A stretch of 64,000 bases of DNA from Tritrichomonas musculus (GCA_039105265.1 JAPFFF010000021.1:372001-436000); one strand, 5' to 3'; counted from the stretch's first letter, positions 20,272 to 30,754 are shown. The notes: generated by a model not told the origin, from the letters alone. A program made the numbers and translations.

Positions 20272-21295
20272 AGTTGTATAAAAACTCTCCTTTATTTCAG
20301 TTACTTTGTCTTGATATTGTCTTGATAATTTTAATAAAGATTATTTGTTTTAAATATGTTTTTTAAATATTCGAGAAAAAATCAATATATGAAAATTATT
20401 GATTTAATTCTTTTTAAATTGTTTTGAAATATTCAACCAATCTAAAATATTGATGGAGTATAAAAGATATCATAAAATGTTTCAATAAATATATAAATTA
20501 GAATAAAATAAGCTTGTAAAATATACCCAAATGTAAAAAAAAGACCTGGTCTTGGTGATTCTTTCTGGTCTTTTGGCGATTTTAATTAATCTTTTAAAAA
20601 GTTATTTCTTATGAATTATTAAATAAAATGATTAAATGATATTTGATGAAATAATAATTCAATTTACGAATCAACATTCAATAAATTCAATGAATTTATT
20701 TAATTACTCGGCTATATATATTCATAAAAATATAAATACTATTAATATTTTAAATACATTTTATATCGGTATATATTTAAAATATAAATGAAAAAAATTT
20801 ATTTTCAATTGAAAAAATGCTATTATTGATTTTTTTATATATTTATATCTTATTTTTTTTTATTATTATTTTATATATGATATTTTGAAAGCTTTACAAA
20901 TCACCATCGCCAAAAAAAACGTTTTATTATAAAACAATACATTTTTATCTTATTTAATATAATTTATTTGGCTCATTAAATTCATGCATCTATATATATT
21001 TGTTTCATTTCTAAAAAAAAATTGTGTAATATTGATTGATTCACAAATATTTGAATATTTTTATAATCTTTTATATTTGAAAAATACTATTTATCTCAGC
21101 ATTATCTCATATTATTTAGGAATATATTGAATATATAGAAGATATTTTAATATTTATTATTTAAAATACTTTTTAATATCATCTATAATTTATATTTTGA
21201 TGTAAATTTGTAATTAAAAACTCCATGAAATGATTTTATAGATAGAAAATTGAATTCATTCAAATATCGAATTCCAGAGAATTATTCTCTTATAA
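20272..21295. other. About 1 kb AT-rich intergenic region
   Basis: Extremely AT-rich sequence upstream of the beta-helix gene at 21296. A small GC-richer patch near 20546-20580 repeats CTGGTCTT. No frame, RNA gene or terminal inverted repeat was recognised; the right end must contain the promoter of the next gene. Confidence 0.5.
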
Positions 21296-23719
21296 ATGAA
21301 TCTTTCTATCCTTTTTTTAAGCTTAGGAAGTACATCACAATCTCCAATTTTTACTTTAAATGCAAATTTATTCTCAAAATCAAATATATTCGATCATAAT
21401 TATATCAAAAATACATTTAATTCGTTTATCTTTCAATTTTCGGGAAACTCACACTTTGTAACAAATAACCAAATGTTATTACGAAGTTCAACCTTTTTGA
21501 ATATTTTAAATACAGCAATTTTTCTTAATGGAAAAAACGATTATAATGATGAATTAATCGAGAGTCAGGCATATAACCCAGTGACTATTATAAAGTGCTG
21601 TTTCAGCAATTGCAAAGCTATTGCGCCTTTCATGAATGGAGGAGCTATTTTTATCGAAACTTCATGGATTAGTTTATTAATAACTTCTACTGTTTTTACT
21701 CATTGCACTTCAACTGGTGCAGGTGGAGCAATTTCATCCAAAGGACAAAGTGTTAATATAAATTGTAGTATTTTTTCAGAATGCAAATCTAACGATATAG
21801 GAATGGTTATCGATTACAATAAGGATAAAATAGGATATACGTGGATTTCTGCAGATTTAAAGCAAGTTAGATTTACAAGCAATCAAGGGAAAAGCAGCCT
21901 ATTACATTTCAATTGTAGTTTTATTTCGTTTACTAATTGTAATGTAACAAATAACAAAAATTTGGAACATAATCAACCTGATTCTTCAAACCAGAATTGC
22001 GTGGTGATTGATTTTTTATGTGATGCATGGTATAATGCTATTTCCCAGATTAATATTTTTGATAATGATGGAGATTGTTTAATTAATTTTGATCAAAAAC
22101 CTGATTCAGATTATAAATATATAAATTTCATCAGAAATTGCAATTTAAACTACTTTTTCATATTTTCGAAAGGAAATAACACCAATCTTAAATTTACAAA
22201 TTGTGCGTTTTTTAAAAATAAAGCAAATACATTTAATAATAAGATATTAATAGCAAATAATAATAATTTATGCCAATTTTCACTCATAAATTGTCAATTT
22301 GATTATACATTGGATCAAATCAATTCAATGATTAATGGCCATGTAGAAAGTGGTGGCACATATGGAGCTTTACTTGCACCTGATGGAAATGGGTATACTT
22401 ATACATTTGATTACGCTGTTTCTTATGTACAACCAACAAAATGTATTGTTCCTGATGATTATTATTTTGATAATTATTTATCAAAAAATTTTACCTATTC
22501 AAATTTTTTTTCTAATTCAAATTTTTTTACTAACTCAAAAATTTTTTCTAATTCAGAATCCTTTTCAAAAAGTTATCATGGAAGTTTTACCGCATCTAGC
22601 CCTTTTACCGCATCAAGCCCTTTTACACCTTCATGGTCATTTTCACCAGAAAGAACAAAAGTTCCTGACCCTGATGATATCTTTCATAAAGCTCAAATAT
22701 CAGGTAAGTCAGATATGTTTTCAAAAGAAGAATTAAAAAAAGCTGCTGCTCCAGCATCAATATCATTTGTACTCATTATTGTCGCTGTTGTTTTCACTGT
22801 TATCTATATAAATAGGCGAATAAAGCAGTTAAAAAATGGAGAAAACATTCCTGATTTTGATACATCATTTAATGATGATGAAAATGATTCATCATCAGAA
22901 TATTCGTATTCATATTATACATACACTTATACATACGTAAGTGTGAGTGATCCAGGCAGTTATAGTTATAGCTATAGTTATAGCAGAAGTAGTCTAAATG
23001 ATCAATATACATCTAATTTTCAAAGTAATAACAATAATCAAAATAGTCTAAATAGCAATAGGCAAACTAATCGAAATAACAATTCTCAAATTAATCGAAA
23101 TAACAATTCTCAAATTAATCGAAATAACAATTCTCAAATTAATCTAAATAACAATTCTCAAATTAATCTAAATAGCAATTCTCAAATTAATCTAAATAAC
23201 AATTCTCAAATTAATCTAAATAACAATTCTCAAATTAATCTAAATAACAATTCTCAAAATAATCTAAATAGCAATTCTCAAATTAATCTAAATAACAATT
23301 CTCAAATTAATCTAAATAACAATTCTCAAAATAATCGAAATAACAATTCTCAAAATAATCTAAATAACAATTCTCAAATTAATCTAAATAACAATTCTCA
23401 AAATAATCTAAATAACAATTCTCAAATTAATCTAAATAACAATTCTCAAAATAATCTAAATAACAATTCTCAAATTAATCTAAGTCGAAATTCTCAAATT
23501 AATCTAAATAGAAGTTCTCAAATTAATCTAAATAACAATTCTCAAATTAATCTAAATAACAATAATCCATATAATCCAAATGGTAATATTGGGAATAATA
23601 ATAATGCAAATCCTTTTACTGGGTTCTTTGCTCTTGGTGAAGCTTCTAGTTACGATAATTCGGATTACTATGATTATGACGATTATAGTTCAGATTTATC
23701 TTCTTTTACATCAAATTAG
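21296..23719 (+). CDS. Beta-helix (Pmp-like) membrane protein with Asn-rich repeat tail
   Basis: 807 residues from the ATG at 21296. A weakly hydrophobic N-terminus (MNLSILFLSLGSTSQS) may act as a signal sequence and resembles that of the gene at 47844. Residues 20-350 show the irregular 'I.C.F..C.a...GGAI' coils of a right-handed beta-helix, as in trichomonad proteins likened to chlamydial Pmps ('SNCKAIAPFMNGGAIFIE', 'TSTGAGGAISSKG'). A Ser/Phe-rich linker leads to one transmembrane helix at about 480-500 ('ASISFVLIIVAVVFTVIYI'), a basic stop-transfer and a 310-residue cytoplasmic tail. The tail holds Tyr/Ser-rich stretches and 20 eight-residue 'NSQINLNN'-type repeats. The likely role is a surface protein; the ligand is unknown. 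The very polar tail is unusual and may be a disordered interaction segment. Confidence 0.85.
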   Translation: MNLSILFLSLGSTSQSPIFTLNANLFSKSNIFDHNYIKNTFNSFIFQFSGNSHFVTNNQMLLRSSTFLNILNTAIFLNGKNDYNDELIESQAYNPVTIIKCCFSNCKAIAPFMNGGAIFIETSWISLLITSTVFTHCTSTGAGGAISSKGQSVNINCSIFSECKSNDIGMVIDYNKDKIGYTWISADLKQVRFTSNQGKSSLLHFNCSFISFTNCNVTNNKNLEHNQPDSSNQNCVVIDFLCDAWYNAISQINIFDNDGDCLINFDQKPDSDYKYINFIRNCNLNYFFIFSKGNNTNLKFTNCAFFKNKANTFNNKILIANNNNLCQFSLINCQFDYTLDQINSMINGHVESGGTYGALLAPDGNGYTYTFDYAVSYVQPTKCIVPDDYYFDNYLSKNFTYSNFFSNSNFFTNSKIFSNSESFSKSYHGSFTASSPFTASSPFTPSWSFSPERTKVPDPDDIFHKAQISGKSDMFSKEELKKAAAPASISFVLIIVAVVFTVIYINRRIKQLKNGENIPDFDTSFNDDENDSSSEYSYSYYTYTYTYVSVSDPGSYSYSYSYSRSSLNDQYTSNFQSNNNNQNSLNSNRQTNRNNNSQINRNNNSQINRNNNSQINLNNNSQINLNSNSQINLNNNSQINLNNNSQINLNNNSQNNLNSNSQINLNNNSQINLNNNSQNNRNNNSQNNLNNNSQINLNNNSQNNLNNNSQINLNNNSQNNLNNNSQINLSRNSQINLNRSSQINLNNNSQINLNNNNPYNPNGNIGNNNNANPFTGFFALGEASSYDNSDYYDYDDYSSDLSSFTSN
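23081..23560 (+). repeat. 24-bp coding minisatellite, 20 copies
   Basis: 480 bp of head-to-tail 24-bp units inside the beta-helix gene, beginning AATTCTCAAATTAATC, encoding 'NSQI/N-NLNN'. Variation is mostly CTA/CGA (Leu/Arg) and ATT/AAT (Ile/Asn), so the array is homogeneous and probably expands in frame. Imperfect units precede it from about 23030. Confidence 0.93.
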
Positions 23720-23820
23720 CATATCAATTGGAATATATAGTTTTTATAATATACATTGTAAGTATTTATTTCTTTTTAACTTATATTAAGAATTTTTTTT
23801 TAATTATTTGTTTGAATTAA

Positions 23821-23838
23821 ATATATATATATATATAT
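23821..23838. repeat. (AT)n microsatellite
   Basis: Nine AT dinucleotides in the short gap between the convergent beta-helix and importin genes. The rest of that gap (23720-23907) is AT-rich and holds nothing else recognisable. Confidence 0.8.
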
Positions 23839-23907
23839 TATTATATCTTTATCTATATTTATTTTTATTTTAACTAACAATTACTTTTTTTTATAACAAA
23901 CATGAAA

Positions 23908-26844
23908 TTAGTTCTGATCAATATTATTATAATCATCAGTATTTAAATAGTTTTCTATTTCTTGCATTTCTTCGTTAAACTTAGCAATAAGTTCTGGGAA
24001 ACTTTGTGAAATGGATTGCATGAACTGTCCAAAATAAAAAAGAATTTTATTCCAATCAATTAAAATTAACGAACAAGGAGAAGCAACTTTTTGAACATTA
24101 GGAGAGATAAAAATATTAATTTTTTGTTCTTGATCTTCAAAGCCGAAAGTTCCGTAATTTTCTTTAAAGCTAGACAAAGCTTTTTCTATGAAAATGCAAT
24201 TAATTTCAGGAGTGAAATTGTTATTGAAGTTCAAAATGAACAACATTTGCAAGAGAGGGTCAGATATATCAGCCCATTCAAAGCAAAATTGAGTAACACA
24301 ATCAAATTCATTTTCAGCATTAAAATTTGATTTAATTATTTCAAAAGCAGTTGTTGGATTCTGAATCAACATTGATATGAACAAAATAGATGAATATACC
24401 CATGATTCATAATATTGGAAGAAGTTTTTTAATGCAGGAATTAAGCATTGATATATTTCATTTATGTTTTTAATGGCCTCAGGTGGAGTTGCTATGAAAA
24501 CGGTCGCCAAAAATAAAATGGTCGCATAAAGTTCATCACTAAATTGGCCAATGAACTGATTCAAAAACTTGCTTCCAATTTTAAGAGTGAAATTTAAAAC
24601 TTCGTCTTTATTTGAGTTTTCAGGATTACTGATGAAAATGCTTCTCATTGCGAAGAATCCGTTTTCAATCAAATTGAGATCTTTGTTTTCAATGATCTGA
24701 GGAATAATTTCATAAATTGGCCAAAATATGGGTAAAAAAGTGGCATTTCTTCTTTTAATTTGAAATGTAAACAAAGATTGAAAAAGTGGCGCATTTTCTG
24801 TTTTGTCATTTTTATCTCCTTCATCATTTTGAAAATCAAATGAAGATGCCAATGAAAGCTTTGCAACGAATTCAAAAATGACGTTAATAGATCTAAACTC
24901 CAATGAATTGGAAGACAAAACCTGATAGATGCAATTCAATAAAGGTGATAAAATTAAATCGTCAGAAAAAGTTGAATTGCCATTTTTATTTTCATTCAAA
25001 AGAATTCCAATGAATTCAAAAAGTGAATCAATTATTCCTTCGTCTTTTGCAGCACCATATGAATTTGATGTCAAATAATTTTGGTTGCTCAGAAACAATT
25101 CAAATAATTGAATGATTAATTGAGGGGCAACTTCGACCAAAGATGAACTGAAAATGACCATTAATTTTGACAAAATTTCAATGAAATCGAAATCATTCAA
25201 AGAAGCGCTTAATTCAATGCACGACTTGAAAATGTCAGGAAGAAGTTGTGAACAAGAATCAAAGATGATTTTCTTTTGTTGACTTTCAAATGTCTGATTT
25301 GCATCTTCAATAATTTCATAAAAAGTTGTCGCTGCATAACAACGAACCAGCTGAGAAGGATGAGAAATCAACAATTGAGCTGTGTGGACATAAAAATCAG
25401 GCACAAATAAAAAGGATGATGATGAACTTTTTAAAGAGATAGAAATGCATTTAAGCAATATCAAAACAGCAGAAATTACCAAATGTGATGAAGAAGTGAT
25501 TAATTGTGAGAGAACATTCAATAACTGAGCAAATAAATCATTATTTAAACAAGGAAAAGATGGATAAATTGATGAAAATATGAAAAATATAGAAAATAAA
25601 AGCGAATCATCAGATTCATTATGATTTTCATTACTTAAATAATTATTCAAAACTTTGTTGAAAATTTGAAAAATAACGAAACAAAAATGTGGAAATTCAT
25701 TGCTTTTACATGTCCTTGACGCCTTTTGAATAAGAGTTTGGTATAAATACGCTCTCGATTCTGACCTATAAACACAATCTTGCGTCTGAAATTTGGCAAG
25801 AAATTGAGAAGGATCATTTTTACTGTTTTCAATGTCATTTGAATTCAGATGAAAAAAAGGAAAAATTAATTTTATTATGAAATTTGAACAAATATTCCCT
25901 GAAATAAATTGGAATGTTGGTTCATAGAAAAGAAAGGCATTAATCAATTGTGCTGATGAACTCAGAATTGTTTCAAAATTCCGAAATTTCGAAAAAAATT
26001 CAAAAAAAGATTTCAAAATTTGAATTGTAACATTGAAATTGATTTTATCAGGATATTTTTGAATCATTGTAGATGAAAATTTTATAGCTTGCTTTGAAAA
26101 AAATATGAATTCATCAATGTTATCGTTCATTCTTTCAAAATTTGAGATTTTCGTCGTTTGAATTAACAATTGATTCAAATTTTCATTGTTTTCATTGAAA
26201 TATGGTGACAATGTCAATGAATTGAGATGTTTAATCGTTCGATAGCATAGTGCTATAAAAGGAAGATAATTATATTCTTGTCCATTCTCCTCAAAAAGTT
26301 GCGTGATTGAAAAAGTTATAAAATTTTGTAAAAATGGATAAAAATTATCAATCACTGGTGGAATGCTCTTATCATACCTATAATGTTGCGATATAGAATT
26401 TAATAAAATTATGGAAACAAATGTTCCTTCTTTTTCATTTTCAAAGTTACAAAAACCAGAATTAATGATATCAAAAATATTTGACCATGAGTTCCCCGCG
26501 AAAAAAGTGCATTCTACAAGTGTTTCAGTTAATTTTAAATCTATTTTTAAAAATTGAAGAGATTTTTTTAATAGTAATGGAAAATTTTCTATTATAAATA
26601 ATTGGGCTTGTCCTGTAAGTAAAACTGACCAATTATTTATTAGATATTGTAAATAAATTAAGGCAGCTTTTCTGATTTCAATTGGGATTTCATTAGATTG
26701 AATTATAGAAAATAGTGATGGATAAAATTCAATGTTAGTTGAAAGTTTCAATAAGGTTTCTTCTGAGTTATGTATTTGTGAATTAACATTTTCGCCAGAG
26801 CTCCTAAAAGTGAGATATAAATTTTCGATGATATGGTTTATCAT
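23908..26844 (-). CDS. Importin-beta family transport receptor (importin-7/8-like)
   Basis: 978 residues from the ATG at 26844 (a TTG lies directly upstream). The N-terminus matches the importin-beta N-terminal domain: 'SEETLLKLSTNIEFYPSLFSIIQSNEIPIEIRKAALIYLQYLINNW', the Ran-binding helical pair. The rest is an all-helical HEAT-like array, with 'VRCYAATTFYEIIEDANQ' near residue 500 and a large cargo-binding arch, ending in a short acidic tail. Length, N-domain and overall texture fit the importin-7/8 (Nmd5/Sxm1) or exportin-2 branches better than importin-beta1. It would carry cargo through nuclear pores under RanGTP control. The branch call is uncertain because trichomonad karyopherins are divergent. 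Confidence 0.72.
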   Translation of the reverse strand: MINHIIENLYLTFRSSGENVNSQIHNSEETLLKLSTNIEFYPSLFSIIQSNEIPIEIRKAALIYLQYLINNWSVLLTGQAQLFIIENFPLLLKKSLQFLKIDLKLTETLVECTFFAGNSWSNIFDIINSGFCNFENEKEGTFVSIILLNSISQHYRYDKSIPPVIDNFYPFLQNFITFSITQLFEENGQEYNYLPFIALCYRTIKHLNSLTLSPYFNENNENLNQLLIQTTKISNFERMNDNIDEFIFFSKQAIKFSSTMIQKYPDKINFNVTIQILKSFFEFFSKFRNFETILSSSAQLINAFLFYEPTFQFISGNICSNFIIKLIFPFFHLNSNDIENSKNDPSQFLAKFQTQDCVYRSESRAYLYQTLIQKASRTCKSNEFPHFCFVIFQIFNKVLNNYLSNENHNESDDSLLFSIFFIFSSIYPSFPCLNNDLFAQLLNVLSQLITSSSHLVISAVLILLKCISISLKSSSSSFLFVPDFYVHTAQLLISHPSQLVRCYAATTFYEIIEDANQTFESQQKKIIFDSCSQLLPDIFKSCIELSASLNDFDFIEILSKLMVIFSSSLVEVAPQLIIQLFELFLSNQNYLTSNSYGAAKDEGIIDSLFEFIGILLNENKNGNSTFSDDLILSPLLNCIYQVLSSNSLEFRSINVIFEFVAKLSLASSFDFQNDEGDKNDKTENAPLFQSLFTFQIKRRNATFLPIFWPIYEIIPQIIENKDLNLIENGFFAMRSIFISNPENSNKDEVLNFTLKIGSKFLNQFIGQFSDELYATILFLATVFIATPPEAIKNINEIYQCLIPALKNFFQYYESWVYSSILFISMLIQNPTTAFEIIKSNFNAENEFDCVTQFCFEWADISDPLLQMLFILNFNNNFTPEINCIFIEKALSSFKENYGTFGFEDQEQKINIFISPNVQKVASPCSLILIDWNKILFYFGQFMQSISQSFPELIAKFNEEMQEIENYLNTDDYNNIDQN

Positions 26845-26862
26845 CAAAAATTTGTATTTGAT

Positions 26863-26908
26863 ATAACGAGTTTTTAAAAATGGTTAACTAGATAATAATG
26901 CTCGTTAT
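26863..26908 (-). promoter_or_regulatory. Paired ATAACGAG motifs upstream of the importin gene
   Basis: ATAACGAG at 26863-26870 and its exact reverse complement CTCGTTAT at 26901-26908 lie 19-64 bp upstream of the ATG at 26844. The AACGA core resembles trichomonad Myb recognition elements (TAACGATA type). The functional assignment is inferred. Confidence 0.4.
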
Positions 26909-27051
26909 TTTTTTAAATATTATTGGGTTTAAAAAACCTAAAATATAAAGAATTAATGCTTTTATGTAATAAAAAAAAAGTCGAATTAAGAATCAAATAT
27001 TATTTATTTAAAATCACTTTGAAGTTACTAAATTCCATTTCTGCAATTTGT

Positions 27052-27636
27052 TCACTTTATTGTTGCGAGAAAGTCATTGTATTCGAACATATCACTATCA
27101 GCGAATTGGAAACGACGGAATAAAGTTATCATTTCTTGTTCGCCTAAATGAACATCAAATTCATCCAAAATATCGCCAACATCAGCTTGCTTTACTCTTC
27201 CTCTGTGGGTTTTATCTTTTCGAGCAAAAGCTGTTTTTAAGTCATCAACATGTGGCTTTAGCTTGTCAGATACAGAGAGAATTACGTTTGATAAGTCAGA
27301 TCTAGTAAAAATGTCTGATTTAGCCTCCATTGTTTTTAATGTGCCTTCTGAAGCACTTTTAAGGTGGAAACGCCATCCTCCTAGCGTAATATCACTTCCG
27401 ATATTAACTTCATCTGGCTGGTATGGTTCATTTGTCTCTGGATTGATAGATTTTGTTCTTTGAAGGAATTTTCCTCCTGGAAATCCTGAGTTAGGTATAA
27501 CTTTTTCCATAACACTGAATGAACTATCTTCTACATAAAAAGCAACAATAAACTCTCGAAGTGCGTCATCACGATTTTTTGAAATGAGAGTTGCAGTAAA
27601 TGATAAAATTGTTGGTTCAGGAGTGTTGTCTACCAT
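27052..27636 (-). CDS. DM10-domain axonemal protein (EFHC/Rib72-like)
   Basis: 194 residues from the ATG at 27636. Residues 8-108 form a DM10 domain: 'FTATLISKNRDDALREFIVAFYVEDSSFSVMEKVIPNSGFPGGKFLQR', with the family's NSG-x-GGKFL signature, then 'DITLGGWRFHLKS'. The C-terminal 60 residues look like a degenerate EF-hand pair ('HRGRVKQADVGDILDEFDVHLGEQEMITLFRRF...MFEYNDFL'). DM10 proteins are inner-junction and microtubule-inner proteins of cilia, usually with three DM10 copies; this is a short single-DM10 version. It fits a flagellate and probably sits inside flagellar doublets. No calcium-loop consensus is complete, so calcium binding is doubtful. Confidence 0.85.
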   Translation of the reverse strand: MVDNTPEPTILSFTATLISKNRDDALREFIVAFYVEDSSFSVMEKVIPNSGFPGGKFLQRTKSINPETNEPYQPDEVNIGSDITLGGWRFHLKSASEGTLKTMEAKSDIFTRSDLSNVILSVSDKLKPHVDDLKTAFARKDKTHRGRVKQADVGDILDEFDVHLGEQEMITLFRRFQFADSDMFEYNDFLATIK

Positions 27637-28066
27637 ATGTTTATAAAGATATAAAAGCCGTTATTTAATAAAAAGAACTTTTTGAATATTTTATTTTGAT
27701 CAATATTTTTACAAATCGCATCAAACCAATCCAAAAAACAAGTTTATTTATGTATTATAATGTATTAAGTACATGAAGATATCAAAAGCGATATTAAATA
27801 AAATTATATTTCAATAGAAATTCAATTATCTTAGCATCAAATGATCATGAGAGATTAATCAGTTTTTTTAATTTATAATAAGTAATTTAAGCCGGTTGTA
27901 TAGCTCTGAAAACTATAATGGAAATATGGAAGCATTTATGGAAGTGAGATTTATCTTTTGAAAATTTTCAATGCTTTTGAACAAATCTTTTCAATTTGGA
28001 ATAATTCAAACTTTTATATACTATTCAATTGTAAGTGGTAAGGTACATTTGAAAAAAAAATTGGAA
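27637..28066. other. Divergent promoter region between DM10 and DnaJ genes
   Basis: AT-rich. It contains GCCGTTATT (27657-27665), a CGTTA motif close to the DM10 start. A frame in phase with DnaJ extends to an ATG at 27971, but that N-terminal extension does not match the family. Confidence 0.5.
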
Positions 28067-29341
28067 ATGGTTGTTGATTCTCAATTATATGATTTATTAG
28101 GAGTTTCTCCTGATGCAACTGAACGTGATTTAAAAAAAGCTTTCTTAAGAAAAGCACGTGAAACTCATCCAGATAAAAATAAAGATGATCCTCAAGCAAC
28201 AGAAAAATTCCAAGCTATCAATGAAGCATATAAAGTGCTTTCTGATCCAAAAAAGAGGAAAAATTATGATAAATATGGTTTAGATGGCCTCCGTGAAGAC
28301 CAAGACCTTGACTTCAACGACTTTTTCAGCCATCTCTTTAATATTTCTCCTGAAGATATGCGTCCAAGGACAAAAGATATTATTAAGAAACTTTTTGTTA
28401 CACTTGAAGAGGAATACAACGGAGCTGAAAAAAAAGTTACTATTAAAAGGCATGTAGCATGCAAAGCATGCCAAGGAAAAGGTACTAAAAGTGGTAAAGA
28501 AGGAACAATATGTAAAACCTGTGGTGGCCAAGGTCAATGCATTATTTCCAAGCGTGTTGGACACCAAATAAGGCAAACTATCGGAGTGTGTCCTGATTGC
28601 GATGGTGAAGGTGAAATAATTGATGAAGATGACCAATGTCCAAGTTGTAATGGAAAGAGGTACTTTGAAGAAGAGCGTGAATTATTAGTTCATGTTGAAA
28701 GAGGTGCTGAAGATGGTGATCATATTGTTTTTCAAGGTGTTTCAGATGAAAGTCCTGGTGCCGAAACAGGAGATGTTATTTTTGTTATTCGGGAAAAAGA
28801 GCATAATTTATTTGAACGAAGATACAACAATTTATTATATCATAAGCACATTACACTTAGTGAAGCTCTATATGGAGCCAAGTTTGTTATTACTCATCTT
28901 GATGGAAGAAAACTTGTTATTCAATCAAATCCTGAAAAAGTCATACAAACTGGTGACGTTGAAATCATCGAAAATGAAGGTATGCCAGTTAAGGGAGACT
29001 CATTTCAAAAGGGCCAATTATTTATTGAGTATATTGTTGATATGCCAAAAAGAGAAGATTTAAATGCTGACTTTAAGAATGCCTTGTTAAAAACAATTCC
29101 TATTATTGATGAATCTAAAGATTTGGATAAAAATGCTGAAGATGTTTTTATTGTAACTCCTATTGAAGGAGAAATTGAACAATTCAAATTGTCCAAGAAA
29201 TCAAAGCGCGCAAAAAGACGCGAAGCATATCATACTTCTTCTGAATATGACGATGAAGAAGAAGACATTTTTGGCGAAGAAGAAGAAGAAGAAGAATACA
29301 TGGACGATGATGGTCCCAATGTTAACTGTGGCCCTATGTAA
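28067..29341 (+). CDS. Type I (DnaJA-like) Hsp40 co-chaperone
   Basis: 424 residues from the ATG at 28067, giving the canonical start MVVDSQLYDLLGVSPDATE; an in-frame ATG at 27971 would add 32 residues without family support. A J-domain with the HPD tripeptide ('RETHPDKNKDD') spans residues 7-70, then only a short Phe/Asp-rich linker instead of a long G/F region. Four zinc motifs follow (CKACQGKG, CKTCGGQG, CPDCDGEG, CPSCNGKR) and two beta-sandwich substrate domains ('GVSDESPGAETGDVIFVIREKEH', 'LSEALYGAKFVITHLDGR'). The C-terminus is highly acidic and ends CGPM, a possible CaaX-type prenylation site as in Ydj1/DnaJA proteins. It would stimulate cytosolic Hsp70 and deliver unfolded clients. 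Confidence 0.95.
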   Translation: MVVDSQLYDLLGVSPDATERDLKKAFLRKARETHPDKNKDDPQATEKFQAINEAYKVLSDPKKRKNYDKYGLDGLREDQDLDFNDFFSHLFNISPEDMRPRTKDIIKKLFVTLEEEYNGAEKKVTIKRHVACKACQGKGTKSGKEGTICKTCGGQGQCIISKRVGHQIRQTIGVCPDCDGEGEIIDEDDQCPSCNGKRYFEEERELLVHVERGAEDGDHIVFQGVSDESPGAETGDVIFVIREKEHNLFERRYNNLLYHKHITLSEALYGAKFVITHLDGRKLVIQSNPEKVIQTGDVEIIENEGMPVKGDSFQKGQLFIEYIVDMPKREDLNADFKNALLKTIPIIDESKDLDKNAEDVFIVTPIEGEIEQFKLSKKSKRAKRREAYHTSSEYDDEEEDIFGEEEEEEEYMDDDGPNVNCGPM

Positions 29342-29712
29342 TTTAATAACCGCTAATAATTATCTTACGGAGCATTATTTTATATTTTATAAATATATTC
29401 TTATATTGAAATAAATGAGAAATAATAATTTTTTTTATATATTTTTATCTTTTAGAATTTGATAACTTTTTGAATTTGTTTGTCTTTTTTATAATTCAAA
29501 AATAATAATTTTTGATGTTTGGAATGAATTTGAATTTAAATTGATTATCCTTTAAATTTAATTTTTAAAAAATCATTTGCCTATCTATGTCAAAATTGAT
29601 TTGAATAGATATTTCAGAATATAATTCTATGAGAATCAAATTTTGAGAGATCTCATATTTTTCTATTCTATTATCGTCTTTTAACGTCTTGATAATTTTT
29701 TATTTTTTATTA
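29342..29712. other. Intergenic, promoter of the gene at 29713
   Basis: AT-rich 370-bp gap between tandem genes. Its right end carries a duplicated CGTCTT motif listed separately. Confidence 0.5.
29671..29690 (+). promoter_or_regulatory. Tandem TTATCGTCTT/TTAACGTCTT motif
   Basis: Two adjacent ten-base units differing at one position lie 23-42 bp upstream of the ATG at 29713. TATCGT is the reverse complement of the AACGATA core known for trichomonad Myb sites, and AACGTCTT recurs upstream of the Myb gene. The regulatory role is inferred. Confidence 0.45.
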
Positions 29713-30384
29713 ATGTTCTCCCTGTTCAGTGACAACGAAATGAACTTCGATGTTGCTTCATCACCAATATCGAATTATGAGATGAGACAACAAGACACAG
29801 ATTTTACTATGGGATTTAATCCACAGAGTCCTAGTAAAATTGGGGAGATTTCAGCAGTTGACCAAGATTTTTTTTCTGATTTCTCTACATTTGATTCAAC
29901 TTTAACGATGTCACCAGGACTTGTAGCCATGGCCTCTCTTAATTTTAATTTCAATGATCAGCCACAACAACAGGTTCAACCAGTAACACAAAATCCTGTC
30001 AATACAACCAAAAAGGTTGTCATGCCAGATATTAGTATTAATAGAACTTCAAGTATGTACAATAATAACTGTATACAAAATATAAATTCTAATGTATATC
30101 AAAGACCTACTCTATATCCAATTCCATCTACAATATCAAAAGAAAATTCAAATAGTAATATTCAGTACTCCCAGCCCCAAAAGCAAAATCAAAAAGAACC
30201 AATAAACATTATCAAAAAGCAAAAGCTAAAAAGAAAATGTGAGGTATTTCAACCATTTACTTCTTTTGCAAATCTTGAAATGACTGTGAAGTCATTAAGA
30301 AACATTGTAAAAAGTAATAGTGTTTGTGCACCAACAAGTACAAGAATATATGCACCACCACCACCTCAGCCTATATTAGCTTGA
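29713..30384 (+). CDS. Unrecognised low-complexity protein
   Basis: 223 residues from the ATG at 29713; the next Met (29740, 'MNFDVASSPISN') is an equally possible start. The protein is rich in Asn, Gln, Ser and Pro, with a basic cluster near residues 160-175 ('NIIKKQKLKRKCEVF') that could be a nuclear localisation signal and a Pro-rich end (YAPPPPQPIL). No known domain, signal peptide or membrane segment is visible. Upstream motifs and codon usage look like neighbouring host genes, so it is probably real. It could be a small nuclear or regulatory protein, but nothing more can be said. Confidence 0.6.
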   Translation: MFSLFSDNEMNFDVASSPISNYEMRQQDTDFTMGFNPQSPSKIGEISAVDQDFFSDFSTFDSTLTMSPGLVAMASLNFNFNDQPQQQVQPVTQNPVNTTKKVVMPDISINRTSSMYNNNCIQNINSNVYQRPTLYPIPSTISKENSNSNIQYSQPQKQNQKEPINIIKKQKLKRKCEVFQPFTSFANLEMTVKSLRNIVKSNSVCAPTSTRIYAPPPPQPILA

Positions 30385-30754
30385 TTGGCTTGAGTAATAT
30401 CTTAATTGTTTACTGTTAGTCAATAATAAAAATTATACTAATATGGACTTATTATTATTTCTTTTAATTTTGTTATTTGTTTATTTCTGATTCAAGATCG
30501 TAATTTTATGTTGGGTAGTTTTTCAAGGTCTTATTTATTTTCAATCTTGGAGGAAATTTTATTTTTTTTGTTTTGTTTTAATATCGCTTTCATTTTTTTC
30601 GACTATCGAATAGAATAACTAAATATGATGCAAGCTAAAGCTGGATGCGAAACTTTAAATAATTTGACGATTATTAATTAATTTTGTGTTATTAGATAAT
30701 GCCGATCATTTTTTATTGAATTTTGTTTTTATATCAATATTGTTGGAAAAGAAA
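30385..30754. other. Intergenic, 5' flank of the Beclin gene
   Basis: AT-rich 370-bp gap. It contains TGACGATTA (30664-30672), another CGATTA-type motif, about 85 bp upstream of the Beclin ATG. No gene seen. Confidence 0.45.

Noticed and set aside
28014-28066. N-terminal extension of DnaJ from 27971
   Set aside because: The added 32 residues have no family counterpart; the downstream ATG gives the standard J-domain start.
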